Positions 1-10,579 of a DNA stretch of 64,000 nucleotides are shown in pieces (within the stretch, counting starts at the first letter, position 1; the number at the start of each line of letters is the position of its first letter). The notes beneath the pieces were generated by a model. The model ran no database searches, was not told the origin of the DNA, and saw nothing but the letters and a program-made list of their open reading frames with translations. Where the stretch lies: NCBI RefSeq assembly GCF_052324685.1, contig NW_027506901.1, positions 1,094,001 to 1,158,000 of the forward strand, read 5' to 3'. The translations under genes were made by a program, and so were the position numbers. The DNA comes from Brachyhypopomus gauderio (lineage: Eukaryota; Chordata; Actinopteri; Gymnotiformes; Hypopomidae).

Positions 1-238
1 AATGTAATCTTACTTCTAGTCAGCCAGTATGTCAGTATTTTTCCCTTTCTTTTTCTGAGAAAAGTACAGCCAGAACACACAACTCTAATATAGTAATTTT
101 TGTCTGGCATAGTTTTTGTGTCAAAGTTTGTGATGAAAAGCGAGAGTTTTGTTTGGGCGCCAAATATAGATAAGCAAAAATGTTTTAAGTTTTTAGATTT
201 AGTGAGAAGCCCGTCCAGCACGAGAAACTCCTCTGAAG

Positions 239-529
239 TCAGTGGTCTCCCAACTGATCCAACTTCGCCTGTAGAGCTGTGAGCCTTTCCATGATCAAAT
301 TCTTGTTTTTACTAATAGTGAAAGTTTGCATTACAACCATGTTGGGCAATTTCTGCAATCGTTCGATAACTGACTCCACCCTTTTAATTTTCTGATACAC
401 CAGGGCAACAGCTAATCCAATCAGCAGAAACCCAACGATCAAAGTTCCAAATAGATATACATCCTTAATGTCTTCCAGGAAGAGAGGCACAAGACACAAA
501 CCATGCCACGTCGCCCACGAGTCAAACAT
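239..529 (-). CDS. Hypothetical 96-aa single-pass membrane-type frame
   Basis: Not recognised. The frame starts at an ATG at 529 and encodes 96 residues. A short tryptophan-containing N-terminus is followed by one strongly hydrophobic stretch at about residues 26-46, then a Lys/Arg-rich turn and a long amphipathic, heptad-like helix to the end. This is the layout of a single-pass membrane protein with a cytoplasmic coiled coil. No poly(A) signal or splice context is visible to support a host gene. The Trp-rich, membrane-adjacent layout also recalls the tail of a viral envelope protein, so it may be an old viral relic. Coding status is uncertain. Confidence 0.25.
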   Translation of the reverse strand: MFDSWATWHGLCLVPLFLEDIKDVYLFGTLIVGFLLIGLAVALVYQKIKRVESVIERLQKLPNMVVMQTFTISKNKNLIMERLTALQAKLDQLGDH

Positions 530-717
530 ATCCAGCTGAGGACGTTCTGTCCAGACATGTGGGTTCTCCCATCACATGACTCCACATGGAAAAAATTGTA
601 TCAATTGACCACATAATCAATTCCATACTTGTTTAAAATTGTGTGCGACCACCTCTTGTGACCAGTAACTGCTGAATATAATAATGTCAATGAAATAACC
701 CACAAACAGAAATGCAT

Positions 718-775
718 GTGAAATGGATGGATGTGTTGATGGATGGATGTGTGTTGATGGATGGATATGTGTTGT
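718..775. repeat. GGAT-type minisatellite
   Basis: Three imperfect copies of a GATGGATGGATGTGTGTT-like unit. The short open frames across it are products of the repeat. Confidence 0.7.
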
Positions 776-1107
776 AAGAGTGAAAAATTCAGGATTTTTG
801 GGGAGCACTGTGGGTCACCGTCCATGGCGATGCAGAACAAATGTCATCACACAGGAAGGACCATGGAGTATAACGTCATACAGAAGACACAGGAATAACG
901 GGAATAACGGGAATGGGAATAATGCATGAAACAATACAGGGGACACGAGCAACACATACACAAACACACACCTTTGCTGGCTAATTCACTAGCATTAGCT
1001 TATTACTTTTTGCTAAGAGTGTCTTTTTTGCTTCAGTTTTTCATTTGTTGTTTGAAAAATCAGGCTAGTCATTATTTTCAGGTAAAAACTGATGTGCACT
1101 CTGATGC

Positions 1108-1367
1108 TGCACTGGACTATTGATGTTACCTTATTGATGTTACCTGCACTGGACTATTGATGTTACCTTATTGATGTTACCTGCACTGGACTATTGATGT
1201 TACCTTATTGATGTTACCTGCACTGGACTATTGATGTTACCTTATTGATGTTACCTGCACTGGACTATTGATGTTACCTTATTGATGTTACCTGCACTGG
1301 ACTATTGATGTTACCTTATTGATGTTACCTTATTGATGTTACCTGCACTGGACTATTGATGTTACCT
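1108..1367. repeat. 37-bp minisatellite, about 7 copies
   Basis: The unit begins TGCACTGGACTATTGATG and itself contains two related TATTGATGTTACC half-units. Copies are almost identical. The last part has one extra half-unit, which points to slippage or unequal exchange. Confidence 0.9.
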
Positions 1368-1719
1368 TTGACAGAACCAGAACCTTTGTGGAGAGCTAAT
1401 AGCAGGCAATATATGCCATAACTGTTTAATCAGACACAATGTGTAGTTTCAAAGCACAGCAAATACATTTTGTTTTGGTTATAGACTGAAACTTGCTCAC
1501 AATAGTCATGTTTCCAGGTACGAACTCCACCTCCCAGCATGCAGCAGTCACAGAGCCTCCTGTCACTCAGTCAATTTTCAGCAATAACCTCAGGTTCCAG
1601 AGGTAACATCCCCCCCCACCCCACTTACACATACTAACTGTTCACCATGTGTTACCATGTCATTGTGAAGTGTTGCTATGATCACATGCACACTGAACAT
1701 GTCCTCCGTTTGACTCTCC

Positions 1720-1790
1720 GTTAGGGTTAGTGTTAGGGCAAGTGTTAGGGTTAGTGTTAGGGTAAGTGTTAAGTTTAGGGGTAGGATTAC
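1720..1790. repeat. Degenerate TTAGGG-like tract
   Basis: Repeated GTTAGGGTTA and GTTAGGG words separated by AGTG/AAGTG, so the array is not a perfect hexamer. It resembles interstitial telomere-like simple repeats. Similar tracts occur at 2036-2155, 3176-3236, 5880-5985 and 10205-10450. Confidence 0.6.
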
Positions 1791-1851
1791 ATTTACATTT
1801 ATGGCATTTAGCAGACGCTCTTATCCAGAGCGACTCACAAAGTGCTTTGCA
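1788..1851 (-). repeat. L2/RSg-1-type LINE or SINE 3' tail
   Basis: Reverse complement of the fish LINE/SINE tail containing AAGTCGCTCTGGATAAGAGC-like sequence, GTCTGCTAAATG and a terminal (AAATGT)n. The same tail lies in + orientation at about 22510-22575. Only the tail is present, as expected of a severely 5'-truncated insertion. Confidence 0.65.
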
Positions 1852-2035
1852 TTAGGGTTAGGAAAAGTCTTAAATGTACTATATATATACTGATAAAGAT
1901 ATGAATAAAAAAATGATCATTCACATAAGGCTTAAGAGATCACTGATCATGTCTTTGAATACACCTACATGAATGTATTCACAGTCATCAGATAAACTGA
2001 ACTATGAAATGACAACAGGGTTTATCACGTATATC

Positions 2036-2155
2036 TAACCCCTAACCCCAACTAACCCTAATCCTTAAACCCTAACCCTTAGTTTTCAAACCACTTCAGC
2101 ATGACTGCAAAGGAGGTTAACCCTAACCTAACACTAACCCTAACCCTAGGAGGCT
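2036..2155. repeat. Degenerate CCCTAA-like tract
   Basis: CCCTAACCCC, AACCCTAA and related words on the + strand, the complementary sense to the tract at 1720. No pure hexamer run longer than a few units is visible. Confidence 0.55.
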
Positions 2156-3175
2156 TAACTAATGACAGTCACTCTCTTTATGTGTGTGTGCGTGCAAGTG
2201 CGCCAGTGTATTACATAACAGGTTAACTTAAACGGAGAATGTTATGTGGGCAGGGTTTTCTCTCCCTAAATTAGACTGTGAATGTCTGGTAGTCTTGCCA
2301 AACAGTATCCATGGACACTTACACAACCAACAGAGACTTTGTGGGGGCAAAGAGAATGTAAAGTTTTGTGGATTGCTATAGTCTCTCTGTTCATTCATAG
2401 AATGTGTTTCAGAAAAGACAGATGCAAAAGAATTAGTCACACTCATGACACAATGATAATATAGGCCTACTAATTAAATAGAGTTTCAAAATGTAATTTT
2501 TCAATTGTAATAATTGTAAATTCAATTACAAATTCATTTGTAAATTTACTTTTTTCTGATACAACACTGACTGTAGAAGAGTAAAATGAACATAGTGTAT
2601 AACCTTGTGAATCTGTTAGTGGATTACTAGGCAAAACTCACACTGCAGTGAAGTTAATGACACACCACTTTGCTGTGTTTCTCACTCAATACACTGTGCT
2701 GTTATTGAGATTGTCACTTTGTTTTTAAGGTGGGTGGTTGAGGCAGTTGTCAAATGTTAACTCATAATCCAATGTCAGACACAGACACACACACAAATTC
2801 ACATTTAGAAAGAGAAAGTGGAAGTGAGGCCAATGTTGAAGTTGCCTTGCATGGAATGTTTATGAATGTGTGTCTGTGTGTGTGTGCACATGTGAGCACT
2901 GTGTGAGTACTGTGCAGGAGTAGTGTGTGAGCAATCTGCAGTTGCTAATAATACCCTTGGCCTTTGGAAGAGCTGGAAACCCGAGTCTGAATCCCATACG
3001 CTGGGGACATTGGGAACATATCTCCACCACTTTCTCAAAATATTCTATGTAACATCTTGCTGCAGATACCTGTATGCAATTCTGTGAAAACAGCACTGAG
3101 ATCATGAGGAAAAATGTACTCATGGAGCAGTTTGCAGACCAGAGATAGTATGCCAGTCCACAAAAGGGATTTTAG
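2156..3175. other. Intergenic sequence, no gene seen
   Basis: Mixed-composition sequence with short CA/TG runs (2778-2795 and 2870-2890). The open frames here are short, overlap on both strands and show no domain. I see no RNA gene or element boundary. Confidence 0.5.
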
Positions 3176-3236
3176 CCCTAACCCCAAACCCTACAATAAA
3201 ACCTAACCCTAACTTAACCCCAACCCTAACCCTAAT
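3176..3236. repeat. Degenerate CCCTAA-like tract
   Basis: CCCTAACCCCAAACCCTA-type words, the third such tract in the first 3.3 kb. Confidence 0.55.
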
Positions 3237-3313
3237 CAACTTCCAATGACTGTATTTATACTCAGGGTTTGGTCTCAATCTTTGCCGGTCATTGTTCCTC
3301 ATGGTTCTTTGTA

Positions 3314-3972
3314 CAGTGGAACCTCGGTTAATGACCACAATCTGTTCCGAAAAGTTGGTCGTTACCTGAAATGTTCACTATCCGAAACAATTTTCCCCAT
3401 AAGGAATAAAGGAAATAGAAATAATTGGTTCCCAGCCCCTTTTGACTCACTAATATATTAAAGTTATGGCTATATAGGTATGTTTTTAATGAGAACAGTT
3501 ATAATACAGTACAAATGGTGTTAAATAAAAACATTAAAGCCTTTATTAACAATTAGTAAACATAAAAAAGTGCCATATTTTATCAATTGTGATTTTTTTA
3601 CACTGCAATTGAAATTTGTCCTCCGCTTTTAACCCATCTGTGCAGTTAGAACACACACACACACTAGTGATTACTAGGGGGCTGTGGATCACACGTGCCC
3701 AGAGCGGTGGGCAGCCCTAGCCCGGCGCCCGGGGAGCAGTTGGGGTTAGGTGCCTTGATCAAGGGCACCTCAGTCATGGCCTCAGGTCTGGCAATTGAAC
3801 CCTCGACCCTCCGGTCACAAGACCAGTTCCCTACCACCAGGCCATGACGGTGCAAATGTTTTGCAACATTTTTGGTCATTATCCAAAATGTTCGCTATCT
3901 GACGCGTTCGCTTACCAAGGCGTTTTCTAAGGTGTTCGCTAATCAAAGTGTTCGCTAACCAAGGTTCCACTG
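3314..3972. mobile_element. Pogo/Tigger-like MITE with TA target site
   Basis: The ends are inverted repeats: CAGTGGAACCTCGGTTAA at the left and AACCAAGGTTCCACTG at the right, each flanked by TA (3312-3313 and 3973-3974). These ends and the TA duplication fit the Tc1/mariner superfamily, Tigger/pogo type. The interior repeats the motif GTTCGCTAACC-like several times near the right end. There is no transposase, so it is non-autonomous. A tRNA-derived SINE sits inside it. Confidence 0.8.
3590..3855 (-). mobile_element. tRNA-derived SINE nested in the MITE
   Basis: On the minus strand the head reads TGGCCTGGTGG (A-box-like) and, about 35 bases on, GAGGGTTCAATTGCC (B-box-like), as in a tRNA-derived SINE. 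The body contains the GGTGCCCTTGATCAAGG segment common in teleost genomes. It interrupts the pogo-like MITE and is therefore the younger insertion. Confidence 0.65.
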
Positions 3973-3974
3973 TA

Positions 3975-4615
3975 TTCTTTCCTCACTGTTCGGTGAGGTG
4001 TTCACTCCATCCTAGAGTTCTCTTGGTTTGTTTCTGGCCTTTGTATTACAGTAATAGTGTGTTCTGACTATATGCACTGCCTCATTTTGTTTAGGCTGTA
4101 ATTTTGTTTGGATATCTGTTTTCTAGTTTCCTGGCTTTAGTAGATTTAGTTAACCTTTAGTTCATTTAGTTCAGTTGGCTTTAAATGTTTTCCTGTCTTT
4201 CCCCCATGAGTATTGGTTTTCAGTCTTGATTGGTTTTCAGTCTTTTAGTTTGTTTTGTGTTATATATGGATAAAGTGATGTCCCCTCGATCCCGCAACCC
4301 TTGTGTGTCTAGATCTAGTGTGTAGATTGGTTTTTTGTCTATCTTGTGTTCCCCTGTATGTGTTCCTCCTAGTATTGTGAAAATCCCATTCCTCCCCGCA
4401 ATTTTGCCCACCTCCTGAGCTCCTTGGCCTATAATTGTTACACCATGGTTTAAGACCAGTAGGTTTGTCCAACACAACCATAAAACCTCCATGAACATTA
4501 CCCTTTCAGAGTTATTTTCAGTGAACATGTGTGCCTGAAGGGAACATGACAGACGGGCAGCTGAACTGAGTGCAGCAACCAGTCCGCATTCTTGTCCCCA
4601 ACACTCAAAGCAAAC
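3975..4615. other. Intergenic sequence, no gene seen
   Basis: AT/T-rich sequence with repeated TTTAGTT words leading into the minisatellite. Overlapping minus-strand frames at 4220-4528 have no recognisable domain. Confidence 0.45.
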
Positions 4616-4617
4616 TT

Positions 4618-5138
4618 GGGTTTTAGTTGTGTGTTTTAGTTATGTGTTTTAGTTGGGTGTTTTAGTTGGGTGTTTTAGTTGGGTGTTTTAGTTGTGTGTT
4701 TTAGTTATGTGTTTTAATTGGGTGTTTTAGTTATGTGTTTTAGTTGGGTGTTTTAGTTATGTGTTTTAGTTATGTGTTTTACTTGGGTGTTTTAGTTGGG
4801 TGTTTTAGTTATGTGTTTTAGTTATGTGTTTTAGTTGGGTGTTTTAGTTATGTATTTTAGTTGTGTGTTTTAGTTGTGTGTTTTAGTTGTGTGTTTTAGT
4901 TATGTGTTTTAATTGGGTGTTTTAGTTATGTGTTTTAGTTGGGTGTTTTAGTTATGTGTTTTAGTTATGTGTTTTACTTGGGTGTTTTAGTTGGGTGTTT
5001 TAGTTATGTGTTTTAGTTGGGTGTTTTAGTTATGTATTTTAGTTGTGTGTTTTAGTTGTGTGTTTTAGTTATGTGTTTTAGTTGGGTGTTTTAGTTATGT
5101 GTTTTAGTTGGGTGTTTTAGTTTTAGTTGGCTGGAGCT
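4618..5138. repeat. 13-bp minisatellite, about 40 copies
   Basis: Tandem TTTTAGTTRKGTG units (R = G or A, K = G or T). The two variable bases give three main unit types (GGGTG, ATGTG, GTGTG) arranged in a partly repeated order, which shows that blocks of several units were duplicated together. Confidence 0.92.
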
Positions 5139-5595
5139 TCCTAAAAGATGTTCCTCTTTAGTTAGGGTCAGAATGTCTATAGGAAACATGGGCTTGCCAG
5201 TTACCTCAACATGTGTGGGATATTTTTGAGATTTGATTTGACACTGCACAAAACTACTACAATGCACTTCTGAATTATGGAATTTCTTATTACTAACTTT
5301 ATAATGACTAATTTGTTTTCTTTCATGATTAGCCATATTAGAATTGTGGTTTGGCAGTGCTACCTTCGTTTCTACATATTAATATACATGTGATTTAACT
5401 GCAGATTTAGCTGATATTATTGCTTCATTAGTTATAAGAATAAAGCTTTAATGACATTACCACGCATGAGCAAGACATGAGACACAGCGATGTCCTGACA
5501 CCACAACACTGAGCTGTGGCAGGAAACACAGCTGGGTTTTAGTCCACAGCAGTATTGGGGTTTGGCACCTGTGTTGTTAAATGGGGAAAGTGAGA
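5139..5595. other. Intergenic sequence, no gene seen
   Basis: No supported coding or RNA feature. The minus-strand frame at 5091-5336 begins inside the minisatellite and shows no domain. Confidence 0.4.
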
Positions 5596-5875
5596 GCAGG
5601 TGAGCATGTGTATGTGGGTGAATGAGTACGTGGTGATTTGCATGTATGTGCGCGCATATGCATGTTTTTGTGCATGTGTGTATGTGTGCATATGTATGTG
5701 TTTTTGTGTGTGTATATGCATTTGTGAGTTTTTGTGCTTGTGTGTGTGTGCGCATATGCATGTGTTTTTGTGCAAATGTCTGTGTGCGTGTGTGTTCTTG
5801 TGAAGGCACATGCATGTGTGTGGGGTGTTTGTGTGAATGTATGTGTTTGGGGTGGTTGTGTGGATGTATGGGTGT
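5596..5875. repeat. TG-rich compound microsatellite
   Basis: Imperfect (TG)n mixed with CATG, TTTT and GTAT words. Long frames on both strands (Cys/Val-rich on +, His/Thr-rich on -) arise from the repeat composition. Confidence 0.85.
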
Positions 5876-5879
5876 CAAC

Positions 5880-5985
5880 TGGGGTTAGACAAAACTAGGG
5901 TTAGGGTTAGTGACGAGTAAATCTATGGTTAGGGATAGATAAAACTATGGTTAGTGTTAGGTAAAACTAGGGTTAGGTAAAACTC
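5880..5985. repeat. Degenerate TTAGGG-like tract
   Basis: AGGGTTAGGGTTAG words mixed with GGTTAGGTAAAACTA units. Confidence 0.55.
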
Positions 5986-5989
5986 ATCT

Positions 5990-6765
5990 CCAAAAACATA
6001 TCAATAAACGAAAACCTTTCCCCAATACTAATGAATCTGACTTGGACAGCATGTAGCACACCAGATGTATAATTAATAACTAAGGTGGCATTTATTTGAT
6101 GGGTTAGTCAGAGCAGTTGATGTTTTGATTGGGGAAGATATCACAGTGAATGAACATCACAATATTAAACATTTCGGTCGGTAGTAGTAGTTATAATGTA
6201 GAATCCACAATTATGGATATTTCAATATTATTAAATAATAACCATTGTTTCCATAGTAATACTGTTTCTGGGGTTGTGGAATTTGAAGTGTGTGTATGCA
6301 TTTATATATATTCTCAGTATGCATTGTGTGTATATATGTGTTTTCAAACATGTTGTATGCTTAATTGAAAAGAAATCCTTAGATCCTTGGAGTTCTAAGT
6401 GTGGTTAACACATTCCCAAGTCTTGAACCTCTCATCCGCCCACTTCACAAGGATCACATTACACAAAGTCAGCTGTAAGCCCACAATCTTAAACTTAGTT
6501 ACACCGAGACGGTCTTGTTACTGGTCTGACCCCAAATGTGAACACAAATCACCAGAGAAGCTTAAAGTGAAGGCGACTGAATTAGAATCGCACACCATGG
6601 TCACTTCTTTAGCACACCACCTCAGCCTTGGTCATGGATGTACTCACTGTGGACACTGCAGGCCTTCAAAGTAAGGAAAGGCAAACTGTTGAGCCACATG
6701 CTCACAAAGCACAGTGAAACACCCCCTTCCTCTGCCACTGACACCCAGACATACAGAACTGAAAC
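5990..6765. other. Intergenic sequence, no gene seen
   Basis: The + frame at 6399-6674 (91 codons) has no recognisable domain. I see no RNA gene or repeat boundary. Confidence 0.4.
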
Positions 6766-6767
6766 CA

Positions 6768-7050
6768 TACCATACCATCTTTATTTATAAAGCACTTTTA
6801 AACAACAGCTGACACAAAGTGCTGTACAAAGTAGAAATAGTAAACAGATAAGTAAAAGACAATTTAAAAACGATTAAGAAAGCAACACAATAACAATAAC
6901 TAAAAATAGACAAACGTTAATGATTCACCACTAAGTTTCGCTAGGTTTGAAAGCCAGGGAAAACAGGTGGGTTTTAAGCCGAACTTTAAAAATGGAAAGT
7001 GAAGGGGCCTCTCTAACCTGCAAAAGTAAATCATTCCATACACAGGTTAA
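6768..7050 (-). mobile_element. 5'-truncated L2-like LINE 3' end
   Basis: Read on the minus strand, a short coding end (REAPSLSIFKVRLKTHLFSL-like) matches the conserved C-terminus of L2/CR1-type reverse transcriptases, such as LKTHLFSQAFS of LINE B in this window. It is followed by a 3' UTR with AGCACTTTGTGTCAGC and TATAAATAAAG. Only the last 280 bases remain. Confidence 0.75.
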
Positions 7051-7705
7051 ACAGGTTAAATCACTTTCAAATCAACATTATACTGTTCACTTTGGGAAGT
7101 ATGATGTTACTTTATAACTACACAGTGGTGTGTTTTCTCTGTAGTGATGGAATGAGACAGTTGCTTAATAACTGAGAAGCGGTACATCTTCAGTATTCTT
7201 TACACTCTGACAGTAGAGGTTCAGAGTTCATTTAAAACCGTCTACTTGCTGTCTGAATAGCTAGTCTGCAGTATTCAGTAATTTTTTTTACCAAAATTTC
7301 TAAAAAAGTTATATTAAGCTGCTATTCAAAAAGATTAAGATTCTTAATTCTTCTATATTAAACAATTACAGAGCTGTCGAAAGTTTTCCTAATATAGGGT
7401 AAGATTAATAATATATTGCTTAAAAAATAAAGGAAACACTAAAATAACACATCCCAGATCTCAATTAATAAAATGTACCAGTTGAAAATTTTTATTTATT
7501 ACATAGTGCAATGCGTTGAGAACAAAATGACATTAAAATGATCAATGTAAATCAATATTATTATCCCATGGAGGTCTGGATTTGGAATCATACTCAAAAT
7601 CAAATTGTAAAATCAAATGACAGACTGATTCAACTTCAGTGGAAATTCCTCAAGACAAGTTAAAATTAGGCTCAGTAGTGTGTGTGGCCTTCATGTGCCT
7701 GTATG

Positions 7706-7881
7706 ACCTCCCTACAACACCTGGGCATGCTCCTGATGAGACCTCCCTACAACACCTGGTCATGCTCCTGATGAGACCTCCCTACAACACCTGGACATGC
7801 TCCTGATGAGACCTCCCTACAACACCTGGACATGCTCCTGATGAGACCTCCCTACAACACCTGGGCATGCTCCTGATGAGG
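7706..7881. repeat. 35-bp minisatellite in transposase 3' coding end
   Basis: Five near-identical copies of ACCTCCCTACAACACCTGGN plus CATGCTCCTGATGAG. On the minus strand one unit encodes the LIRSMP...CCREV part of the Tc1 transposase, so the unit comes from coding sequence. Because 35 is not a multiple of three, the expansion breaks the frame. Confidence 0.85.
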
Positions 7882-7895
7882 CACTGGATGTACTC

Positions 7896-9760
7896 CTAAG
7901 GAATCTCCTCCCAGACATGGATTAAAGCCTCAGTCAACTCCTGGACAGTCTGTGGTGCAACGTGGCGTTGGTGGATGATGTCCCATATGTGCTCGATTGG
8001 ATTCAGGTCTGGGAAACGGACAGGCCAGTCCATAGTATCAATGTCTTCATCATGCAGGAACTGCTCACACACTTCAGGCACATGAAGCATTGTCATGCAT
8101 CAGAAGGAACCCAGGGCCCACTGCACCAGCATATGGTCTCACAATGGGTCTGAGGATCTCATCCCGGTACCTAATGGCAGTCAGGCTACCTCTAGCTAGC
8201 ACATGGAGGTCTGTATGACCCTCCACAGAAATGGCTTCCCACACCATTACTGACCCACTGCCAAACCGGTCATGCTGGAGGATGTTACAGGCAGCAGAAC
8301 GTTCTCCACAGCGTCTCCAGTCTCTATCACATGTGCTCAGTGTGAACCTGCTCTCATCCATGAAGAGCACAAGGCGTCAATGGCAAATCTGCCAATCTTT
8401 GTGTTCTCTGGCAAATGCCAATCACCCTGCACGGTGTTGGGTTGTAAGCACAAATCCCACTTGTGGACATCGGGCCCTCATACCACCCACATGGAGTCTG
8501 TTTCAGACAGTTTGAGCAGAAACATGGATATGGCCTGCTGGAGGTCATATAGCAGGGCTCTGGCACTGCTCCTCCTGTTCCTCCTTGCACAAAGGAGGAG
8601 TTAGTGGTCCTGCTGCTGGGTTGTTGGCCTCCTACGGCCCCCTCCATGTCTCCTGGTATCTGCTCCATGCTCTGGACTAACAGACACAGCAAACCTTCTT
8701 GCCACAGCTCACATTGATGTGTCATCCTGCAGTCCCACCAGGATTTCGCGGGCCTTTTTTGTGATTGTTGCGGGCTAAAATGTTTGATGTTGTGGGTGTT
8801 TTTCAAAAAAATTGCAATGGAAGTTGCGGTGTGTTTTTGCTTTTTTGTGAGTACATTACAATAGGGAGTAAATGTATGGTTTCCTCTATTTAGTAGTCCA
8901 TTTTAATTATCTATTTACCTATTTATTCAGGGTTGCCAACTTTTCAAGATCGCTTGAAGTGAGATTTGAACCTGGAGGGGGGGGGGGGGGGGGGGGGGGG
9001 GGTTAGCGAACGTAAGTTGTTACCGGACAGCCTGTAAAATGGACACAAATTAAGTATTATATCGAGATCGATCGCCAGTGGTTGGCACCAGAGCGAACTA
9101 GTAACTCATAGATATGGATCAGAGATAAATAAACTTTATCCCTGACTTTAAACTTTATCTCAGTTTAAAGTTTAAACTTATAAACTTTATCTCAGACCCT
9201 CGCCGCTTGCGTGAGCTGCAGTGGCTTCGCGGGCTACCGTTGCATTGTGGGGAATGTAGTGTTTGTGCGTGCAAAACACCATCGGGCGGCTGTGGCCTGC
9301 GGGCCGGTTCTAATAGTAATTAAATATCATCCAGGGGGCCATAGATAATCAATTCGCGGGTCGGATCTGGACAGTTTATCCCCGCTTTCATGTAGTGTAC
9401 CGGGATACTGCTTTTCCCGGTCTTTTTGCCGTTATTTTCGTCGCTCATGCTGCTTTCAGTCTGCTTCTCTTGAACGTATATACGGAAGTAAGGCGGGAGT
9501 TTGTCGACGTCACATCAAGACGACATCAGTGATTGGTCAAATTTGCGGGAAAGTTGCGGTGATTGGCTGAAGTTGCAACACCGCCCTGAATTCGCGGGGT
9601 TTGCTTGAAGTTGCGTTGAAGTTGCAAATCGCAACATCGCGACTTTCTGGAGGGTCTGATCCTGGATTAGCTGCACTACCTGACCACCTTCTGTGGGTTG
9701 TAGACACCGCATCATGATACCTCTATGGTGAGAGAACTGACAAAATGCTAAAGTGACCAA
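7896..9760 (-). pseudogene. Tc1-like transposase, DDE type, fragmented
   Basis: The minus-strand pieces run in order. At 9760-9640 is the N-terminal helix-turn-helix start (QPTEGGQVVQLIQD). After the 929-bp insertion, 8750-8600 carries the region before the catalytic domain (GADTRRHGG-type in a shifted frame). At 8370-8074 is the first catalytic Asp (FMDESRFTLS), then RSAACNILQHDRFGSGSVMVW and the second Asp (LMHDN). At 8096-7896 is PDLNPIEHIWD, with the catalytic Glu. The two Asp and the Glu are visible, but several frameshifts and the inserted element leave no intact protein. Confidence 0.85.
8730..9658. mobile_element. 929-bp TIR element, 6-bp target duplication
   Basis: The left end is CAGTCCCACCAGGATTTCGC; the right end, complemented, is CAGACCCTCCAGAAAGTCGC. 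Both are flanked by ATCCTG (8724-8729 and 9659-9664). Removing the element and one ATCCTG restores the transposase reading, which confirms the insertion. No transposase is seen inside. A G-run lies at about 8978-9002. A 6-bp duplication does not by itself fix the superfamily; hAT-like or Dada-like are candidates. Confidence 0.75.
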
Positions 9761-10204
9761 AACATCAGCCTGAAAGGATGAGAACAGAGAAAAGGTCTGT
9801 GGTCACCACCTGCTGAATCATTCCTTTATAGGGGATGTCTTGCCTCTCATTTCTACCTGTTGTCCTTCCATTTGCACAACAGCAGGTGAAATTGATTCAC
9901 AGTGTTGCTTCCTGACTGAACAGTTTGGTATCACAAGTGAAAATCTTTATTTATGATAGTAGAATGTGTTGAGAACAAAATAAAATAAAAATTATCAATG
10001 TAAATCTTGGAGTTACATTGTGTTGTTTGTGTTCCCTTTATTTTTTGAGCAGTGTATATATTTTTAAACAATTAACATATATTTTTATGTATACTGACAT
10101 AAATTTCAGATGTAGCATCAGATGATCTTAGTTATGAATCTGGCTGAATGGTTCTAACATGGAAACCATCTTTTTCCTATGTTTACTGTAAGGAGCAGAA
10201 GTTC

Positions 10205-10450
10205 GGCAACAGTTTGTGAATGGGGGAGCGGTTAGGTTAAGTTTAGGGGTGAGAAGGGGAATAGGTTAAACTTAGGGGTGGGGAGGAGTGGGTTAAGGTT
10301 AGGTATGGCGAGGTTTAGGTTAAGCTTAGGGGTGGGGAAGGGGGTAGGCTGAGTTTAGGGGTTGGGAAGGAGTGGGGTAGGTGTAGGGGTGGGGGTGTTA
10401 CTGTTTGGGGTTTAGGGTAACTTTCGGGTGGAGAACGTGTTGGTTAGGGA
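10205..10450. repeat. GGTTAGG/TTTAGGGG-rich tract
   Basis: Purine-rich, strand-biased sequence of TTAGGTTAAGTTTAGGGGTG-like units with GGGGTGGGGAGG stretches. It is degenerate and not a telomere hexamer array. Confidence 0.6.
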
Positions 10451-10579
10451 TGATGGGAAAAAAGAACAACATAAAAGAAAAAGAGATTAGGACCCAGGAG
10501 AAGGATGGTTAGGGTGAAGATTAGTAGAGAAATTAATAGGAGAAATGAGATATGATAAAAGATCCATTCTGTATTTAAT

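Larger units (their letters stand above)
7413..10056 (-). mobile_element. Decayed Tc1-like transposon, split by another element
   Basis: The ends match as inverted repeats (TTGCTTAAAAAATAAAGG at left; right end, complemented, TACACTGCTCAAAAAATAAA), with TA at the tips as expected for Tc1/mariner. The transposase reads on the minus strand and is in pieces. A 929-bp element interrupts its N-terminal part and a 35-bp minisatellite has expanded in its C-terminal part. Without the insertion it is about 1.7 kb, normal for Tc1 elements. Confidence 0.85.

Noticed and set aside
1720-1790. True telomere end
   Set aside because: Hexamers are imperfect and mixed with other words, and ordinary sequence lies on both sides.
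5432-5888. His/Thr-rich and Cys/Val-rich frames of 67-148 codons
   Set aside because: Both come from the TG/CA microsatellite.
8074-8806. Host gene reading over the Tc1 region
   Set aside because: Motifs FMDESRF, GSGSVMVW and NPIEHIWD identify a Tc1 transposase.
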